Positions 27,655 through 36,325 of a stretch of DNA of 64,000 nucleotides are shown one piece after another. This DNA is from Streptomyces sp. YS415. Lineage in GTDB: Bacteria; Actinomycetota; Actinomycetes; Streptomycetales; Streptomycetaceae. The notes under the pieces were generated by a model. It was not told where the DNA came from, searched no databases, and saw only the letters and a program-made list of their open reading frames with translations. The position numbers were made by a program, and so were the translations under genes. Within the stretch, counting starts at the first letter, position 1, and every line of letters starts with the position of its first letter. The DNA lies in NCBI RefSeq assembly GCF_023544665.1, contig NZ_JAMJFL010000001.1:186001-250000 (forward strand). The letters run 5' to 3'.

Positions 27655-27689
27655 AAGGCGCGGGGCCCCCGACGGGGACCCCGCGCCTT
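27655..27689. terminator. bidirectional terminator between pimB and fadD
   Basis: AAGGCGCGGGG (27655-27665) pairs with CCCCGCGCCTT (27679-27689), with a further CCCC/GGGG pair inside. It lies between two convergent genes and can act for both strands. Confidence 0.85.
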
Positions 27690-27703
27690 CGCGCACCGGC
27701 TGG

Positions 27704-29500
27704 TCACTTGGCGTAGATCGCCTCGATCTCGTGCGCGAAGTCCTTCGCCACCACGTTCCGCTTGAGCTTCAGCGACGGCGTCAGATGGCCCGACTCCTCG
27801 CTGAACTGGGAGGGCAGGATGCGGAACTTGCGCACCGACTCCGCCTTGGACACCGCCGCGTTGCCGTCGTCGATCGCCGACTGGATCGCGGCCAGCAGGT
27901 CCGCGTCGTCGATCAGGGACGCCGCCGTGGCGCCCGCGGGCTTGCCGTGCTCGGCGGCCCAACGGCCCAGGAACTCCTCGTCGATGGTGACCAGGGCGCC
28001 CACGAACGGCCGCCCGTCGCCCACCACCATGCACTCGGCGACCAGCGCGTGCGCGCGGATCCGGTCCTCGATCACGGCCGGGGCGACGTTCTTGCCGCCC
28101 GCGGTGACCAGGATCTCCTTCTTGCGGCCGGTGATCCTGAGGTAGCCGTCCTCGTCGAGGGTGCCGATGTCACCGGAGTGGAACCAGCCGTCCCGCAGCG
28201 CTTCCTCGGTCGCGCCCGGGTTGTTCCAGTACTCCTTGAAGATGTGCTCGCCGTGCAGCAGCACCTCGCCGTCGTCGGCGATGCGCACCACCGAGCCGGG
28301 CAGCGGCTGGCCGACCGTGCCGATCTTCTGGCGGTCCCAGGGGTTGAACGCGGTGGCGGCACAGGTCTCGGTCAGGCCGTAGCCCTCCAGGACCGAGAAG
28401 CCGATGCCGCGGAAGAAGTGCCCCAGCCGCTCGCCGAGCGGGGCGCCGCCGGAGATGGCGTACTCGCCCCGGCCGCCGAGGACGGCGCGCAGCTTGCCGT
28501 AGACGAGCCGGTCGAAGACCTTGTGCTTGATCCGCAGGCCGACCGACGGGCCCGAAGCGGTGTCCAGCGCGCGGCTGTAGGCGATGGCGGTGTCCGCCGC
28601 CCTGTCGAAGATCTTGCCCTTGCCGTCCGCCTGCGCCTTGGCCCGCGCCGAGTTGTAGACCTTCTCGAAGACGCGCGGCACACCGAGGATCAACGTCGGC
28701 CGGAACTCGGCCAGTTCGGTGGTGAGGTCCTTGATGTCGGGCAGGCAGCCCAGCTTGATCGGCGCGATCATCGGGGCGATCTGCACCAGCCGGCCGAACA
28801 CGTGCGCCAGCGGCAGGAACAGCAGCACCGAGCACTCGCCGGTACGGAACAGCGGGCGCAGCCGCTCGACGATGTTGCCGCACTCCGCGAAGAAGTTGCG
28901 GTGGGTGAGCACACAGCCCTTGGGGCGGCCGGTGGTGCCGGAGGTGTAGACGATGGTCGCCGGGTCGTCGGCCTTCGCCAGCGAGCTGCGCTCCTCGACC
29001 GTCTCGTCGCTGACGTCCTGTCCGAGCCTGCCCAGCTCCTCGACGCCGCCGCCCTCGATCTGCCACAGGTGCTTCAGGGCGGGCAGCCGGTCGCGCACCG
29101 ACTCCACGGCGGCCGTGTGGCTGTCCAGCTCGGTCAGCACCGCGGTGGCGCCCGAGTCACCGAGGATCCACTGCACCTGCTCCGGGGAGCTGGTCTCGTA
29201 CACCGGCACGGTCACCGCGCCCGCCGACCAGATGGCGAAGTCCAGCAGGGTCCACTCGTACCGGGTGCGGGACATCAGCCCGATCCGGTCGCCCGGCTGC
29301 ACGCCGGCCGCGACGAGCCCCTTGGCGGCGGCGCGCACCTCGGCGAGGAAGGCGGTGGCCGTCACGTCCTGCCAGGCACCGCCCACCTTGCGCGCGATGA
29401 CGGCGACGTCCGGGTGCTGCGCGGCGTTTCTGCGGACGATGTCCGTCAGATTGCCGTCCGCGGGGACCTCGTACATGGCCGGAAGGCTGAACTCGCGCAA
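27704..29500 (-). CDS. fadD: long-chain fatty acid-CoA ligase
   Basis: It activates fatty acids to acyl-CoA through acyl-AMP. The 598-aa AMP-forming synthetase has the P-loop-like IVYTSGTTGRPKGCVLTH, the motif GYGLTETCA, the hinge segment WFHSGDIGTLDEDGYLRITGRKKEI and the C-terminal catalytic Lys region KLKRNVVAKDF. It matches the FadD15 group of mycobacteria in length and order (Rv2187), next to PimB in both genera. The acyl-CoA may feed the lipid acyltransferase in this block. It is divergent from the phosphoesterase gene. Confidence 0.93.
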   Translation of the reverse strand: MREFSLPAMYEVPADGNLTDIVRRNAAQHPDVAVIARKVGGAWQDVTATAFLAEVRAAAKGLVAAGVQPGDRIGLMSRTRYEWTLLDFAIWSAGAVTVPVYETSSPEQVQWILGDSGATAVLTELDSHTAAVESVRDRLPALKHLWQIEGGGVEELGRLGQDVSDETVEERSSLAKADDPATIVYTSGTTGRPKGCVLTHRNFFAECGNIVERLRPLFRTGECSVLLFLPLAHVFGRLVQIAPMIAPIKLGCLPDIKDLTTELAEFRPTLILGVPRVFEKVYNSARAKAQADGKGKIFDRAADTAIAYSRALDTASGPSVGLRIKHKVFDRLVYGKLRAVLGGRGEYAISGGAPLGERLGHFFRGIGFSVLEGYGLTETCAATAFNPWDRQKIGTVGQPLPGSVVRIADDGEVLLHGEHIFKEYWNNPGATEEALRDGWFHSGDIGTLDEDGYLRITGRKKEILVTAGGKNVAPAVIEDRIRAHALVAECMVVGDGRPFVGALVTIDEEFLGRWAAEHGKPAGATAASLIDDADLLAAIQSAIDDGNAAVSKAESVRKFRILPSQFSEESGHLTPSLKLKRNVVAKDFAHEIEAIYAK

Positions 29501-29812
29501 GACTGCTGCTCCTCATAGGGCGCCGGCGCCACGACGTTGTGTGATGCGACGGTGCGGTCCAAGGCTCGGGCAGGTACCCAGGCATTTCCGGTGGTTGAAA
29601 TCCTGAGCACGACTGGACTGCCCGGACGTTACCCGCCGGTATGGCGTCTTCGACAGAGGGCCCGGCGAGATGTTCGGTGCGTCACACGGATCGGTACCGC
29701 ATGAATGGGTGCTTCTGCGCGCACAGTAGTCGACCCCTTTCACGACTGGCCAGTAACCGCAGGTCCGACCGCCACTGTTCACGCCTGCCGCACAGGCTTA
29801 CGCTTGATCGCC
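29501..29812. other. divergent intergenic region fadD / phosphoesterase
   Basis: About 310 bases without a gene. TACGCT at 29799-29804 lies eight bases before the phosphoesterase ATG and could be its -10. I find no clear promoter for fadD and no repeat; an in-frame upstream extension of the phosphoesterase ORF is present but looks non-coding. Confidence 0.4.
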
Positions 29813-30610
29813 ATGGCATCCACACCATCCGGCAACAGCAGGACGCGCGTTCATGTGGTCAGCGACGTACACGGAAACGTCCGTGACCTGGCCAGAGCCG
29901 GGGACGGCGCGGACGCTTTGATCTGTCTGGGTGACCTGGTCCTCTTCCTCGACTACGCCGACCACTCCCGCGGCATCTTCCCCGACCTGTTCGGCGCCGA
30001 GAACGCCGACCGCATCGTCGAGCTGCGCACCGCCCGCCGCTACGACGAGGCACGCGAGTTCGGGGCCCGGCTGTGGGCCGGGATCGGCTCGGACCGCGGC
30101 GCGGTGATCGAGAAGGCGGTGCGCAAGCAGTACGCCGAGCTGTTCGCGGCCTTCCCGACGCCGACGTACGCCACCTACGGCAATGTCGACATGCCGCCGC
30201 TGTGGCCCGAGTACGCCGGGCCCGGCACGACCGTGCTGGACGGGGAGCGGGTGGAGATCGGCGGCCGGACGTTCGGCTTCGTCGGCGGCGGCCTCAGGAC
30301 GCCGATGCGCACGCCCTACGAGATCAGCGACGAGGAGTACGCGGCGAAGATCGAGGCGCTGGGCGAGGTGGACGTGCTGTGCACCCACATCCCGCCGGAG
30401 GTGCCGGAACTGGTCTACGACACGGTGGCGCGGCGCTTCGAGCGGGGCAGCAGGGCGCTGCTGGAGGCGATCCGGCGGACGAAGCCGCGCTACTCGCTGT
30501 TCGGGCACGTCCACCAGCCGCTGGTGCGCCGGATGCGGATCGGGTCCACGGAGTGCGTGAACGTGGGGCACTTCGCCGGGACCGGCAAGCCGTGGGCGCT
30601 GGAATGGTGA
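29813..30610 (+). CDS. calcineurin-like metallophosphoesterase
   Basis: The 265-aa cytoplasmic enzyme has the metal-site motifs in order: SDVHGN (Asp and His), CLGDLVLF (Asp), YGNVDMPP in place of the usual GNHE/GNHD, CTHIPP (His), and FGHVHQPLVRR (GHxH). Two-metal phosphodiester or phosphomonoester hydrolysis is expected; the substrate is not evident. GNVD rather than GNHD removes a common His, so activity on typical substrates may differ. Followed by the SRPBCC gene in the same direction. Confidence 0.85.
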   Translation: MASTPSGNSRTRVHVVSDVHGNVRDLARAGDGADALICLGDLVLFLDYADHSRGIFPDLFGAENADRIVELRTARRYDEAREFGARLWAGIGSDRGAVIEKAVRKQYAELFAAFPTPTYATYGNVDMPPLWPEYAGPGTTVLDGERVEIGGRTFGFVGGGLRTPMRTPYEISDEEYAAKIEALGEVDVLCTHIPPEVPELVYDTVARRFERGSRALLEAIRRTKPRYSLFGHVHQPLVRRMRIGSTECVNVGHFAGTGKPWALEW

Positions 30611-30692
30611 CCTCGGCTGCGCGGTAGCCTTCACGCTGCGCAGCCGTGCGCACGAGGACGACACACCGGCCGCATCTGGAGGAGCCACAGCG

Positions 30693-31136
30693 ATGGCGGA
30701 ACACACCAGCTCGAGCATCACGATCGAGGCGGCACCGGCCGACGTCATGGGGGTGATCGCCGACTTCGCCCGCTACCCGGACTGGACCGGCGAGGTGAAG
30801 GAGGCGGAGGTCCTCGCCACGGACGGCCAGGGCCGCGCCGAGCAGGTACGCCTGGTGATGGACGCCGGGGCGATCAAGGACGACCAGGTGCTCGCCTACA
30901 CCTGGACCGGTGCGCACGAGGTCTCCTGGACGCTGGTGAAGTCCCAGATGCTGCGCTCGCTGGACGGCTCCTACATCCTCAAGCCCGCGGGCGCCGGGGC
31001 GACCGAGGTCACCTATGTGCTGACCGTGGACGTCAAGATCCCGATGCTCGGCATGATCAAGCGCAAGGCGGAGAAGGTTATCATCGACCGGGCGCTGGCC
31101 GGGCTGAAGAAGCGCGTGGAGTCCGGTTCCCAGTAA
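30693..31136 (+). CDS. SRPBCC-family (polyketide cyclase/START-like) lipid-binding protein
   Basis: This 147-aa START/Bet v1-like protein begins with the usual strand SSSITIEAAPADVMGVIADFARYPDWTGEVKEAEV. It has an open hydrophobic pocket fold and no catalytic motif. The counterpart in M. tuberculosis is Rv2185c, also next to an ArsA-like ATPase gene and close to fadD15. A lipid transport or binding role is plausible. ATG 30693 has GGAGGAG upstream. Confidence 0.88.
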   Translation: MAEHTSSSITIEAAPADVMGVIADFARYPDWTGEVKEAEVLATDGQGRAEQVRLVMDAGAIKDDQVLAYTWTGAHEVSWTLVKSQMLRSLDGSYILKPAGAGATEVTYVLTVDVKIPMLGMIKRKAEKVIIDRALAGLKKRVESGSQ

Positions 31137-31171
31137 GGGACCCGGGTGGGCCTCCGTTACCGTTCACCCTC

Positions 31172-32332
31172 ATGCGCACCATCTTGATCACGGGTCCGGG
31201 CGGCAGCGGTCGTACGACTGTTGCGGCCGCCACCGCACTCGCCGCCGCCCGCGCCGGTGATCGGGTCCTTGTGCTGAGCGCCGACCGCGCCGACACCCTC
31301 GGCGCCGTGCTCGGTACCCCCACCGGCCCCGAGCCGGTGACCGCCGACGAGCGGCTCACCGCCTGGCGGCCCGATGCCGCCGCCGGGTTCCGGGACGACC
31401 TCACCGCCTTCCAGGAGCGCGCCACCACCGCCCTCGATCTCCTCGGCGCCTCCCGGCTCGACCCCGAGGAGGTCACCCCTCTTCCCGGCGCCGAGGAGCT
31501 CACCCTGCTGCGCGCCCTGCGCGACGCGGCCCTCTCCGAGCGGCACGACCTGCTCGTCGTCGACCTCCCGGCCACCCCGCACGCCCTCGCCCTGCTCGCC
31601 CTCCCCGAGGAACTGCGCCGCTACCTGCGCCGGCTGCTGCCCTCCGAGCGGCAGGCGGCCCGCGCCCTGCGGCCCGTGCTCGGCCGGCTCGCCGGGGTCC
31701 CCATGCCCGCCGAGTGGCTCTACGAGACGGGGGCCCGCTGGGACGTCGAGCTCGCCGCCGTCGAAGCCGTCGTCGCCGACCCGCGCACCGCCGTACGCCT
31801 GGTCGCCGAGCCCGGCCCGGCCGGCGCCGACGCCGTGCGGGCCACCGGCCTCGCCCTCGCCCTGCGCGGACTGCGCCCCGACGTCCTGATCGCCAACCGG
31901 GTCGCCCCGGAGGAGTGGCCCGCCGGGCTCGTCGTCCAGCAGCGCAAGGTCCTGGAGGAGTGGCAGGAGACGTACGACGTCCGGGCCGTGCCCCACCTCG
32001 GACGCGATCCGCGCGGGGCCGACGACCTCGCCGCCCTGGCCGTCCCCGACGCCGTCAACCCGGTGTCCTCCACCGTCGAGTGGCCCGTCACCGACCACCT
32101 CGCCGACGACGGCGTGCTGGTGTGGAGCCTCCCGCTGCCCGGCGCCCTGCGCGACGACCTCGACCTCGTCCGGCGCGGGGACGAACTCGTCGTCACCGCG
32201 GGCCCCTTCCGCCGTATCGTCCCCCTGCCGTCCGCCCTGCGCCGGTGCTCCGTCGACGGAGCGGCGCTGCGCGACGGCGTGCTGCGGATCCGGTTCGCGC
32301 CGGACCCGCGGTTGTGGCCCGGGACCCGGTGA
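31172..32332 (+). CDS. ArsA/GET3-like P-loop ATPase with altered Walker A
   Basis: The 386-aa protein has the deviant Walker A-type loop at residues 8-16, GPGGSGRTT, where ArsA/Get3 proteins have GKGGVGKTT: the signature Lys is Pro and the P-loop Lys is R14. The switch region LLVVDLPATPHAL and late VIANR(V)AP block follow the ArsA family. Its M. tuberculosis equivalent is Rv2184c, next to the SRPBCC gene. ATP hydrolysis may be weak or absent. No arsenic genes are near, so a membrane-protein or lipid role is more likely. Confidence 0.78.
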   Translation: MRTILITGPGGSGRTTVAAATALAAARAGDRVLVLSADRADTLGAVLGTPTGPEPVTADERLTAWRPDAAAGFRDDLTAFQERATTALDLLGASRLDPEEVTPLPGAEELTLLRALRDAALSERHDLLVVDLPATPHALALLALPEELRRYLRRLLPSERQAARALRPVLGRLAGVPMPAEWLYETGARWDVELAAVEAVVADPRTAVRLVAEPGPAGADAVRATGLALALRGLRPDVLIANRVAPEEWPAGLVVQQRKVLEEWQETYDVRAVPHLGRDPRGADDLAALAVPDAVNPVSSTVEWPVTDHLADDGVLVWSLPLPGALRDDLDLVRRGDELVVTAGPFRRIVPLPSALRRCSVDGAALRDGVLRIRFAPDPRLWPGTR

Positions 32333-32389
32333 GGGCGGTACGCCCGTTCGGGTAACGTCGTAGGGACGAACCGTAGTCAGGAGTCCGTC

Positions 32390-32878
32390 ATGAGCGAAGA
32401 GCTTTCGCCGTCCGACCCCTCGGGACCGGAGGCGCTCGACGAGGCACGGGCGTCCGACGCCGACGCGTGGGCGACGGCGTGCGCCGAGGACCTCGCCGCG
32501 GAGCAGGCCCGCCGTCGCACCCAGCACGGCCCGCCCCCCGGGTCGGCCGCCGAGGAACTGCGCAAGCTCGTCGACGCGGTCAGCGACAAGCTGACCTCGC
32601 TGCAGTCCCCGCTGTTCGGCGCGGTCGCCGGACCCGCCGCCCAGCAGGTGGTCAAGCAGGTCGTGGAGCAGGCGAAGGCCGCCGTCGAGCCCGTCATCGA
32701 ACGCAACCCGGACGTCTTCGACCACCTCGCGGCGGCCGGGAACGAACTCCTCGCCGCCTACCGCTCCGCCGTCCAGGCCCAGGAACGCCGCTGGACCGCC
32801 GGCGACGACCGCGGCCCGGACGAGCGCCGGGACCGCGGCGACGAGTCCGGCCCCGGCGAGCGCATCGACCTGGACTGA
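32390..32878 (+). CDS. DUF5304 protein next to glkA
   Basis: The 162-aa protein has an acidic N-terminus, a helical core (AAEELRKLVDAVSDKL through VVKQVVEQAKAAVEPVIERNPDVFDHLAAAGNELLAAYRSAV) and a charged, disordered C-terminal tail. In Streptomyces this gene always precedes glkA; the S. coelicolor version (SCO2127) has been reported to take part in glucose-linked regulation. Biochemical function is unknown. ATG 32390 has CAGGAG upstream. Confidence 0.82.
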   Translation: MSEELSPSDPSGPEALDEARASDADAWATACAEDLAAEQARRRTQHGPPPGSAAEELRKLVDAVSDKLTSLQSPLFGAVAGPAAQQVVKQVVEQAKAAVEPVIERNPDVFDHLAAAGNELLAAYRSAVQAQERRWTAGDDRGPDERRDRGDESGPGERIDLD

Positions 32879-33008
32879 GGGCGTCCGCCGCTGCAGAGGT
32901 CCTCGAACCGGACTCGTGCGCCTGTCTGCGGAGCGGACGACAGGAATCGCAGGGCAGGGGCTCGGGTACGGTTGGCCATAGCGGGGCTCGACCGAAACTG
33001 AGGGATTC

Positions 33009-33962
33009 ATGGGACTCACCATCGGCGTCGACATCGGCGGCACGAAGATCGCGGCCGGCGTGGTCGACGAGGAAGGCAACATCCTCTCGACCCATACGGT
33101 GCCGACCCCGGGCACGCCCGAGGGCATCGTGGACGCCATCGCCTCCGCAGTCGAAGGCGCGCGCGCCGGGCACGAGATCGTCGGCGTGGGCATCGGCGCC
33201 GCCGGCTACGTCAACCGCCAGCGCTCGACGGTCTACTTCGCGCCGAACATCGACTGGCGCCAGGAGCCGCTGAAGGAGAAGGTCGAGGCCCGCGTGGGCC
33301 TTCCGGTCGTCGTGGAGAACGACGCCAACGCCGCGGCCTGGGGCGAGTACAAGTTCGGCGCCGGCAAGGGCCACCGCAACGTCATCTGCATCACGCTCGG
33401 CACAGGCCTCGGCGGCGGCATCATCGTCGGCAACAAGCTGCGCCGCGGCCACTTCGGCGTCGCCGCCGAGTTCGGCCACATCCGCATGGTCCCGGACGGG
33501 CTGCTGTGCGGCTGCGGCTCGCAGGGCTGCTGGGAGCAGTACGCCTCCGGCCGCGCCCTCGTCCGGTACGCCAAGCAGCGCGCCAACGCCACCCCGGAGC
33601 GCGCCGAGACGCTGCTCGCCCTGGGCAACGGCCACCCCGACGGCATCGAGGGCAAGCACATCTCCGTCGCCGCCCGGCAGGGCGACCCGGTCGCCGTCGA
33701 CTCCTACCGCGAGCTCGCCCGCTGGGCCGGCGCGGGCCTCGCCGACCTGGCCTCCCTGTTCGACCCGTCGGCGTTCATCGTCGGCGGCGGCCTCTCCGAC
33801 GAGGGCGAGCTGGTCCTGGACCCGATCCGCAAGTCCTACAAGCGCTGGCTGGTGGGCGGCAACTGGCGCCCGGTGGCCGACGTGATCGCGGCCCAGCTGG
33901 GCAACAAGGCGGGCCTGGTGGGGGCGGCGGACCTGGCGAGGGAACCCGACCCGGCCATGTGA
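33009..33962 (+). CDS. glkA: glucokinase (ROK family)
   Basis: It phosphorylates glucose with ATP and is also the main player in Streptomyces carbon catabolite repression. The 317-aa ROK kinase matches S. coelicolor GlkA almost throughout: GVDIGGTKIAAGVVDEEGNI, the catalytic-loop ENDANAAAWGEYKFG, ITLGTGLGGGIIVGNKL, and the ROK zinc motif CGCGSQGCWEQYASG. ATG 33009 has GAGGGA upstream. A 15-base-pair hairpin terminates it. Confidence 0.97.
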   Translation: MGLTIGVDIGGTKIAAGVVDEEGNILSTHTVPTPGTPEGIVDAIASAVEGARAGHEIVGVGIGAAGYVNRQRSTVYFAPNIDWRQEPLKEKVEARVGLPVVVENDANAAAWGEYKFGAGKGHRNVICITLGTGLGGGIIVGNKLRRGHFGVAAEFGHIRMVPDGLLCGCGSQGCWEQYASGRALVRYAKQRANATPERAETLLALGNGHPDGIEGKHISVAARQGDPVAVDSYRELARWAGAGLADLASLFDPSAFIVGGGLSDEGELVLDPIRKSYKRWLVGGNWRPVADVIAAQLGNKAGLVGAADLAREPDPAM

Positions 33963-33970
33963 CTCCCTCA

Positions 33971-34002
33971 CGGGGCGCGGGGCGTACACGCCCCGCGCCC
34001 CG
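33971..34002 (+). terminator. terminator-like hairpin after glkA
   Basis: CGGGGCGCGGGGCGT (33971-33985) pairs with ACGCCCCGCGCCCCG (33988-34002) over 15 bases. GACTC and GAGTC outside extend the symmetry. No T-run. Confidence 0.8.
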
Positions 34003-34027
34003 AGTCGGGGGCGTTACATTGCTCCGT

Positions 34028-34747
34028 ATGTCTGACGGTTCGGCCCTCGTCCGGGTCCTGAGCTACAACATCCGCTCGATGCGGGACGACACCGCCGCAC
34101 TGGCCAGGGTGATCCGGGCCTGCGCACCCGATCTCGTGCTGGTGCAGGAGGCTCCCCGCTTCTTCCGCTGGCGCAAGAAACTGGCCCGCCTGGCCCGGGC
34201 CTCCGATCTGGTCGTCCTCACCGGCGGCGGCACCGCCGCGGGCCCCGCGATCCTGTGCGGCCTGCGTGCCACGGTCGAGCGCACCGAGGACGTCCTCCTC
34301 CCGCTCACGCCGGGGATGCACCGCCGCGGCTTCGCCACCGCGGTGGTCCGTTTCGGCTCCGCCCGGGTGGGCGTCCTCAGCTGCCATCTCAGCCTGCAGA
34401 AGGACGAGCGCTACGAGCAGGGCGGCATGCTCCTGGACCGGCTGGCCGCCCTCGGTGTGCAGCACGCGATCGCCGGCGGCGACCTCAACGAACGCCCCCA
34501 CGGCCGCACCTTCCGGCGTCTCGCCGACGATCTCCAGGACTGCTGGGCGGTGGCCCCCTGCGGCGGGGAGTACACCTCCACCCCCGCCGACCCGCACCAG
34601 CGCATCGACGCGATCCTCGCGACCAAGGGCATCGAGGTCCTGAGCTGCGGGGTCCCGCTGGACCATCCCGGCGTGTCCGGGGCCGACCTCGTGCGGGCCA
34701 CGGATCACCTGCCGGTGCTGGCGGTCCTTCGCGTGCCCGCGGCCTGA
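34028..34747 (+). CDS. endonuclease/exonuclease/phosphatase-fold protein
   Basis: The 239-aa EEP-superfamily protein has the expected order of motifs: VLSYNIRSM (Asn), VLVQEAPR (metal-binding Glu), GVLSCHLSL (His), AGGDLNERPHGRT (GDxN), and ATDHLPVLA (catalytic SDH-like His). This fold covers DNA repair nucleases, phospholipases and sphingomyelinases; no signal peptide is present, so a cytoplasmic phosphodiesterase is likely. TACATT at 34015-34020, seven bases before the ATG, suggests a leaderless mRNA. Convergent with the next minus-strand gene across a terminator. Confidence 0.82.
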   Translation: MSDGSALVRVLSYNIRSMRDDTAALARVIRACAPDLVLVQEAPRFFRWRKKLARLARASDLVVLTGGGTAAGPAILCGLRATVERTEDVLLPLTPGMHRRGFATAVVRFGSARVGVLSCHLSLQKDERYEQGGMLLDRLAALGVQHAIAGGDLNERPHGRTFRRLADDLQDCWAVAPCGGEYTSTPADPHQRIDAILATKGIEVLSCGVPLDHPGVSGADLVRATDHLPVLAVLRVPAA

Positions 34748-34768
34748 ACCGGCGTCGAGCGGAAACGC

Positions 34769-34811
34769 CCGAGGGCGGCCCGAACCGTCTCCCGGTCCCG
34801 GCCGCCCTCGG
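34769..34811. terminator. bidirectional hairpin terminator
   Basis: CCGAGGGCGGCC (34769-34780) pairs with GGCCGCCCTCGG (34800-34811), between two convergent genes. Confidence 0.85.
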
Positions 34812-34840
34812 CATCCCCGCGTTCTGAAACTCCGCGCCCT

Positions 34841-35419
34841 TTAGACGACTGCTCCCCGCCCGGGATCGTCGTCGTCCTCGTCGCCCGTCCGCATCCGCAT
34901 CACCAGCGTGGCGAATCCGCCCAGGAAGCCGCCGATGCCCAGCGTGGTGAGCCACCAGGTCATCTCCCAGCCTAGCAGCACCGCGAGCAGCAGCAGTATC
35001 GGTCCGCCGAGCACCGCCAGCCACGCGAACTTCGCCGTGGTGTCCGCCGCGGGCAGCTCCGGCGGCTCCGGCGGCACGAAGTGCCCCTCGTCGTCCTCGT
35101 CGAAGTCCCCGTCCGTCGGCTCGGGCGCCGAGTAGTCGCGGGGGCCGACGCCGGGCGCGAAGGCGACGGAGCCGCCCAGCGGCCGCACCGGCTCGGTCAG
35201 CGTGTCCCCGTCGGTCTTCTCGGCCTCGGCCTCGTCGTCGTTGGTCTCGACCTCCAGCAGCGCCAGATCCTCGACGGACTTGAACGGCTTGGACCCCGGC
35301 GGGTCCACCGGCTCGTCGCCGTACCCGGCGACGATGGCCGCCCAGGCGGCGTCCTCGTCGAAACGGGCACCCTGGTCGTCCGGCTCGCGATCCTCGCGGT
35401 CGGAGTCGTGCTCAGCCAC
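34841..35419 (-). CDS. acidic protein with two C-terminal membrane helices
   Basis: The 192-aa protein has about 125 acidic, disordered N-terminal residues with many Asp/Glu, then two hydrophobic helices (AWLAVLGGPILLLLAVLLGW and TWWLTTLGIGGFLGGFATLVM) and a short acidic tail. I recognise no function. Its ATG overlaps the upstream hydrolase stop by eight bases, so they form an operon, and it may tether or position a partner at the membrane. Confidence 0.78.
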   Translation of the reverse strand: MAEHDSDREDREPDDQGARFDEDAAWAAIVAGYGDEPVDPPGSKPFKSVEDLALLEVETNDDEAEAEKTDGDTLTEPVRPLGGSVAFAPGVGPRDYSAPEPTDGDFDEDDEGHFVPPEPPELPAADTTAKFAWLAVLGGPILLLLAVLLGWEMTWWLTTLGIGGFLGGFATLVMRMRTGDEDDDDPGRGAVV

Positions 35420-36209
35420 CTACGGCCGTCCCTTCCTTGCCGAGACCGGATGCGAGCCGGGTCATGAACGCGTGGCTCTCCTCGAAGATCCGGTCCGCGT
35501 CATGGTCCAACGTCGCCACGTGGTAGCTCTGTTCCAGCACGATCTCCGTCACGTCCGTCGACGACACCCGGCTGAGCACGCGGGCCGAGTCGGCCGGCGG
35601 CACGACATGGTCCTGCGGGCTGCGCAGCAGCAGCAGCGGCTGGGTGACCTGCGGCAGCTCACCGTCGACCAGCCGGAAGAACTGCCGCAGGGAGTGCGCC
35701 GCGTGCAGCGGCACCCGGGTGTAGCCGATCTCCTCGCTGCCCTCCTTGGCGATGTCGCTGGCGATGCCCTTCGTCGTGGGCACGAAGTGCCGGACCACCG
35801 GGAGGGCGTGGGCGGCCAGGCCGTGCACCTTGTTGGCGGGGTTGACCACGACCACGCCGTCGATCGCGTCGCCGTGCTTGGCGGCCAGCCGGAGCGCCAG
35901 GGCGCCGCCCATCGACAGACCGGCCACGAACAGGCGCGAGGAGCGCTCCCGCAGCGCGCGCAGCTCGCGGTCCACCTCCGCGTACCAGTCCTGCCAGCCG
36001 GTGAGCCGGAGGTCCTCCCAACGGGTGCCGTGCCCGGGCAGCAGCGGCAGCGAGACGGTCATACCGCGCTCGGCGAGATACTCCGCCCAGGGGCGCAGCG
36101 ACTGCGGGGAACCGGTGAAGCCGTGGCAGAGGAGAACGGACGTCTCCCCGCCCTCATGGCGGTACGGCTCGGCTCCAGGAAGGACCGGCACCTTCGGTCT
36201 CCTGTTCAT
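35412..36209 (-). CDS. alpha/beta hydrolase (carboxylesterase / monoacylglycerol lipase type)
   Basis: The 265-aa enzyme has LLCHGFTGSPQS with the oxyanion loop, the nucleophile elbow GLSMGG, the Asp in LLRSPQDHVVPP and the His in SYHVATLDHDADRI. This resembles bacterial carboxylesterase Est30 and monoglyceride lipases. It would hydrolyse short- or medium-chain acyl esters in the cytoplasm. It is the first gene of a minus-strand pair, divergent from the acyltransferase gene, suggesting linked lipid turnover. Confidence 0.88.
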   Translation of the reverse strand: MNRRPKVPVLPGAEPYRHEGGETSVLLCHGFTGSPQSLRPWAEYLAERGMTVSLPLLPGHGTRWEDLRLTGWQDWYAEVDRELRALRERSSRLFVAGLSMGGALALRLAAKHGDAIDGVVVVNPANKVHGLAAHALPVVRHFVPTTKGIASDIAKEGSEEIGYTRVPLHAAHSLRQFFRLVDGELPQVTQPLLLLRSPQDHVVPPADSARVLSRVSSTDVTEIVLEQSYHVATLDHDADRIFEESHAFMTRLASGLGKEGTAVGG

Positions 36210-36325
36210 GAGGTCGGTTGCAGGTACTTCACCGTACGCGACCGCACTGACACCGACCAGGGCCGACGGCCTCTTTGACGGCGCTCCGGGTTAAGGTCTC
36301 ATCGACACGCACAGGAGGCACTCGG

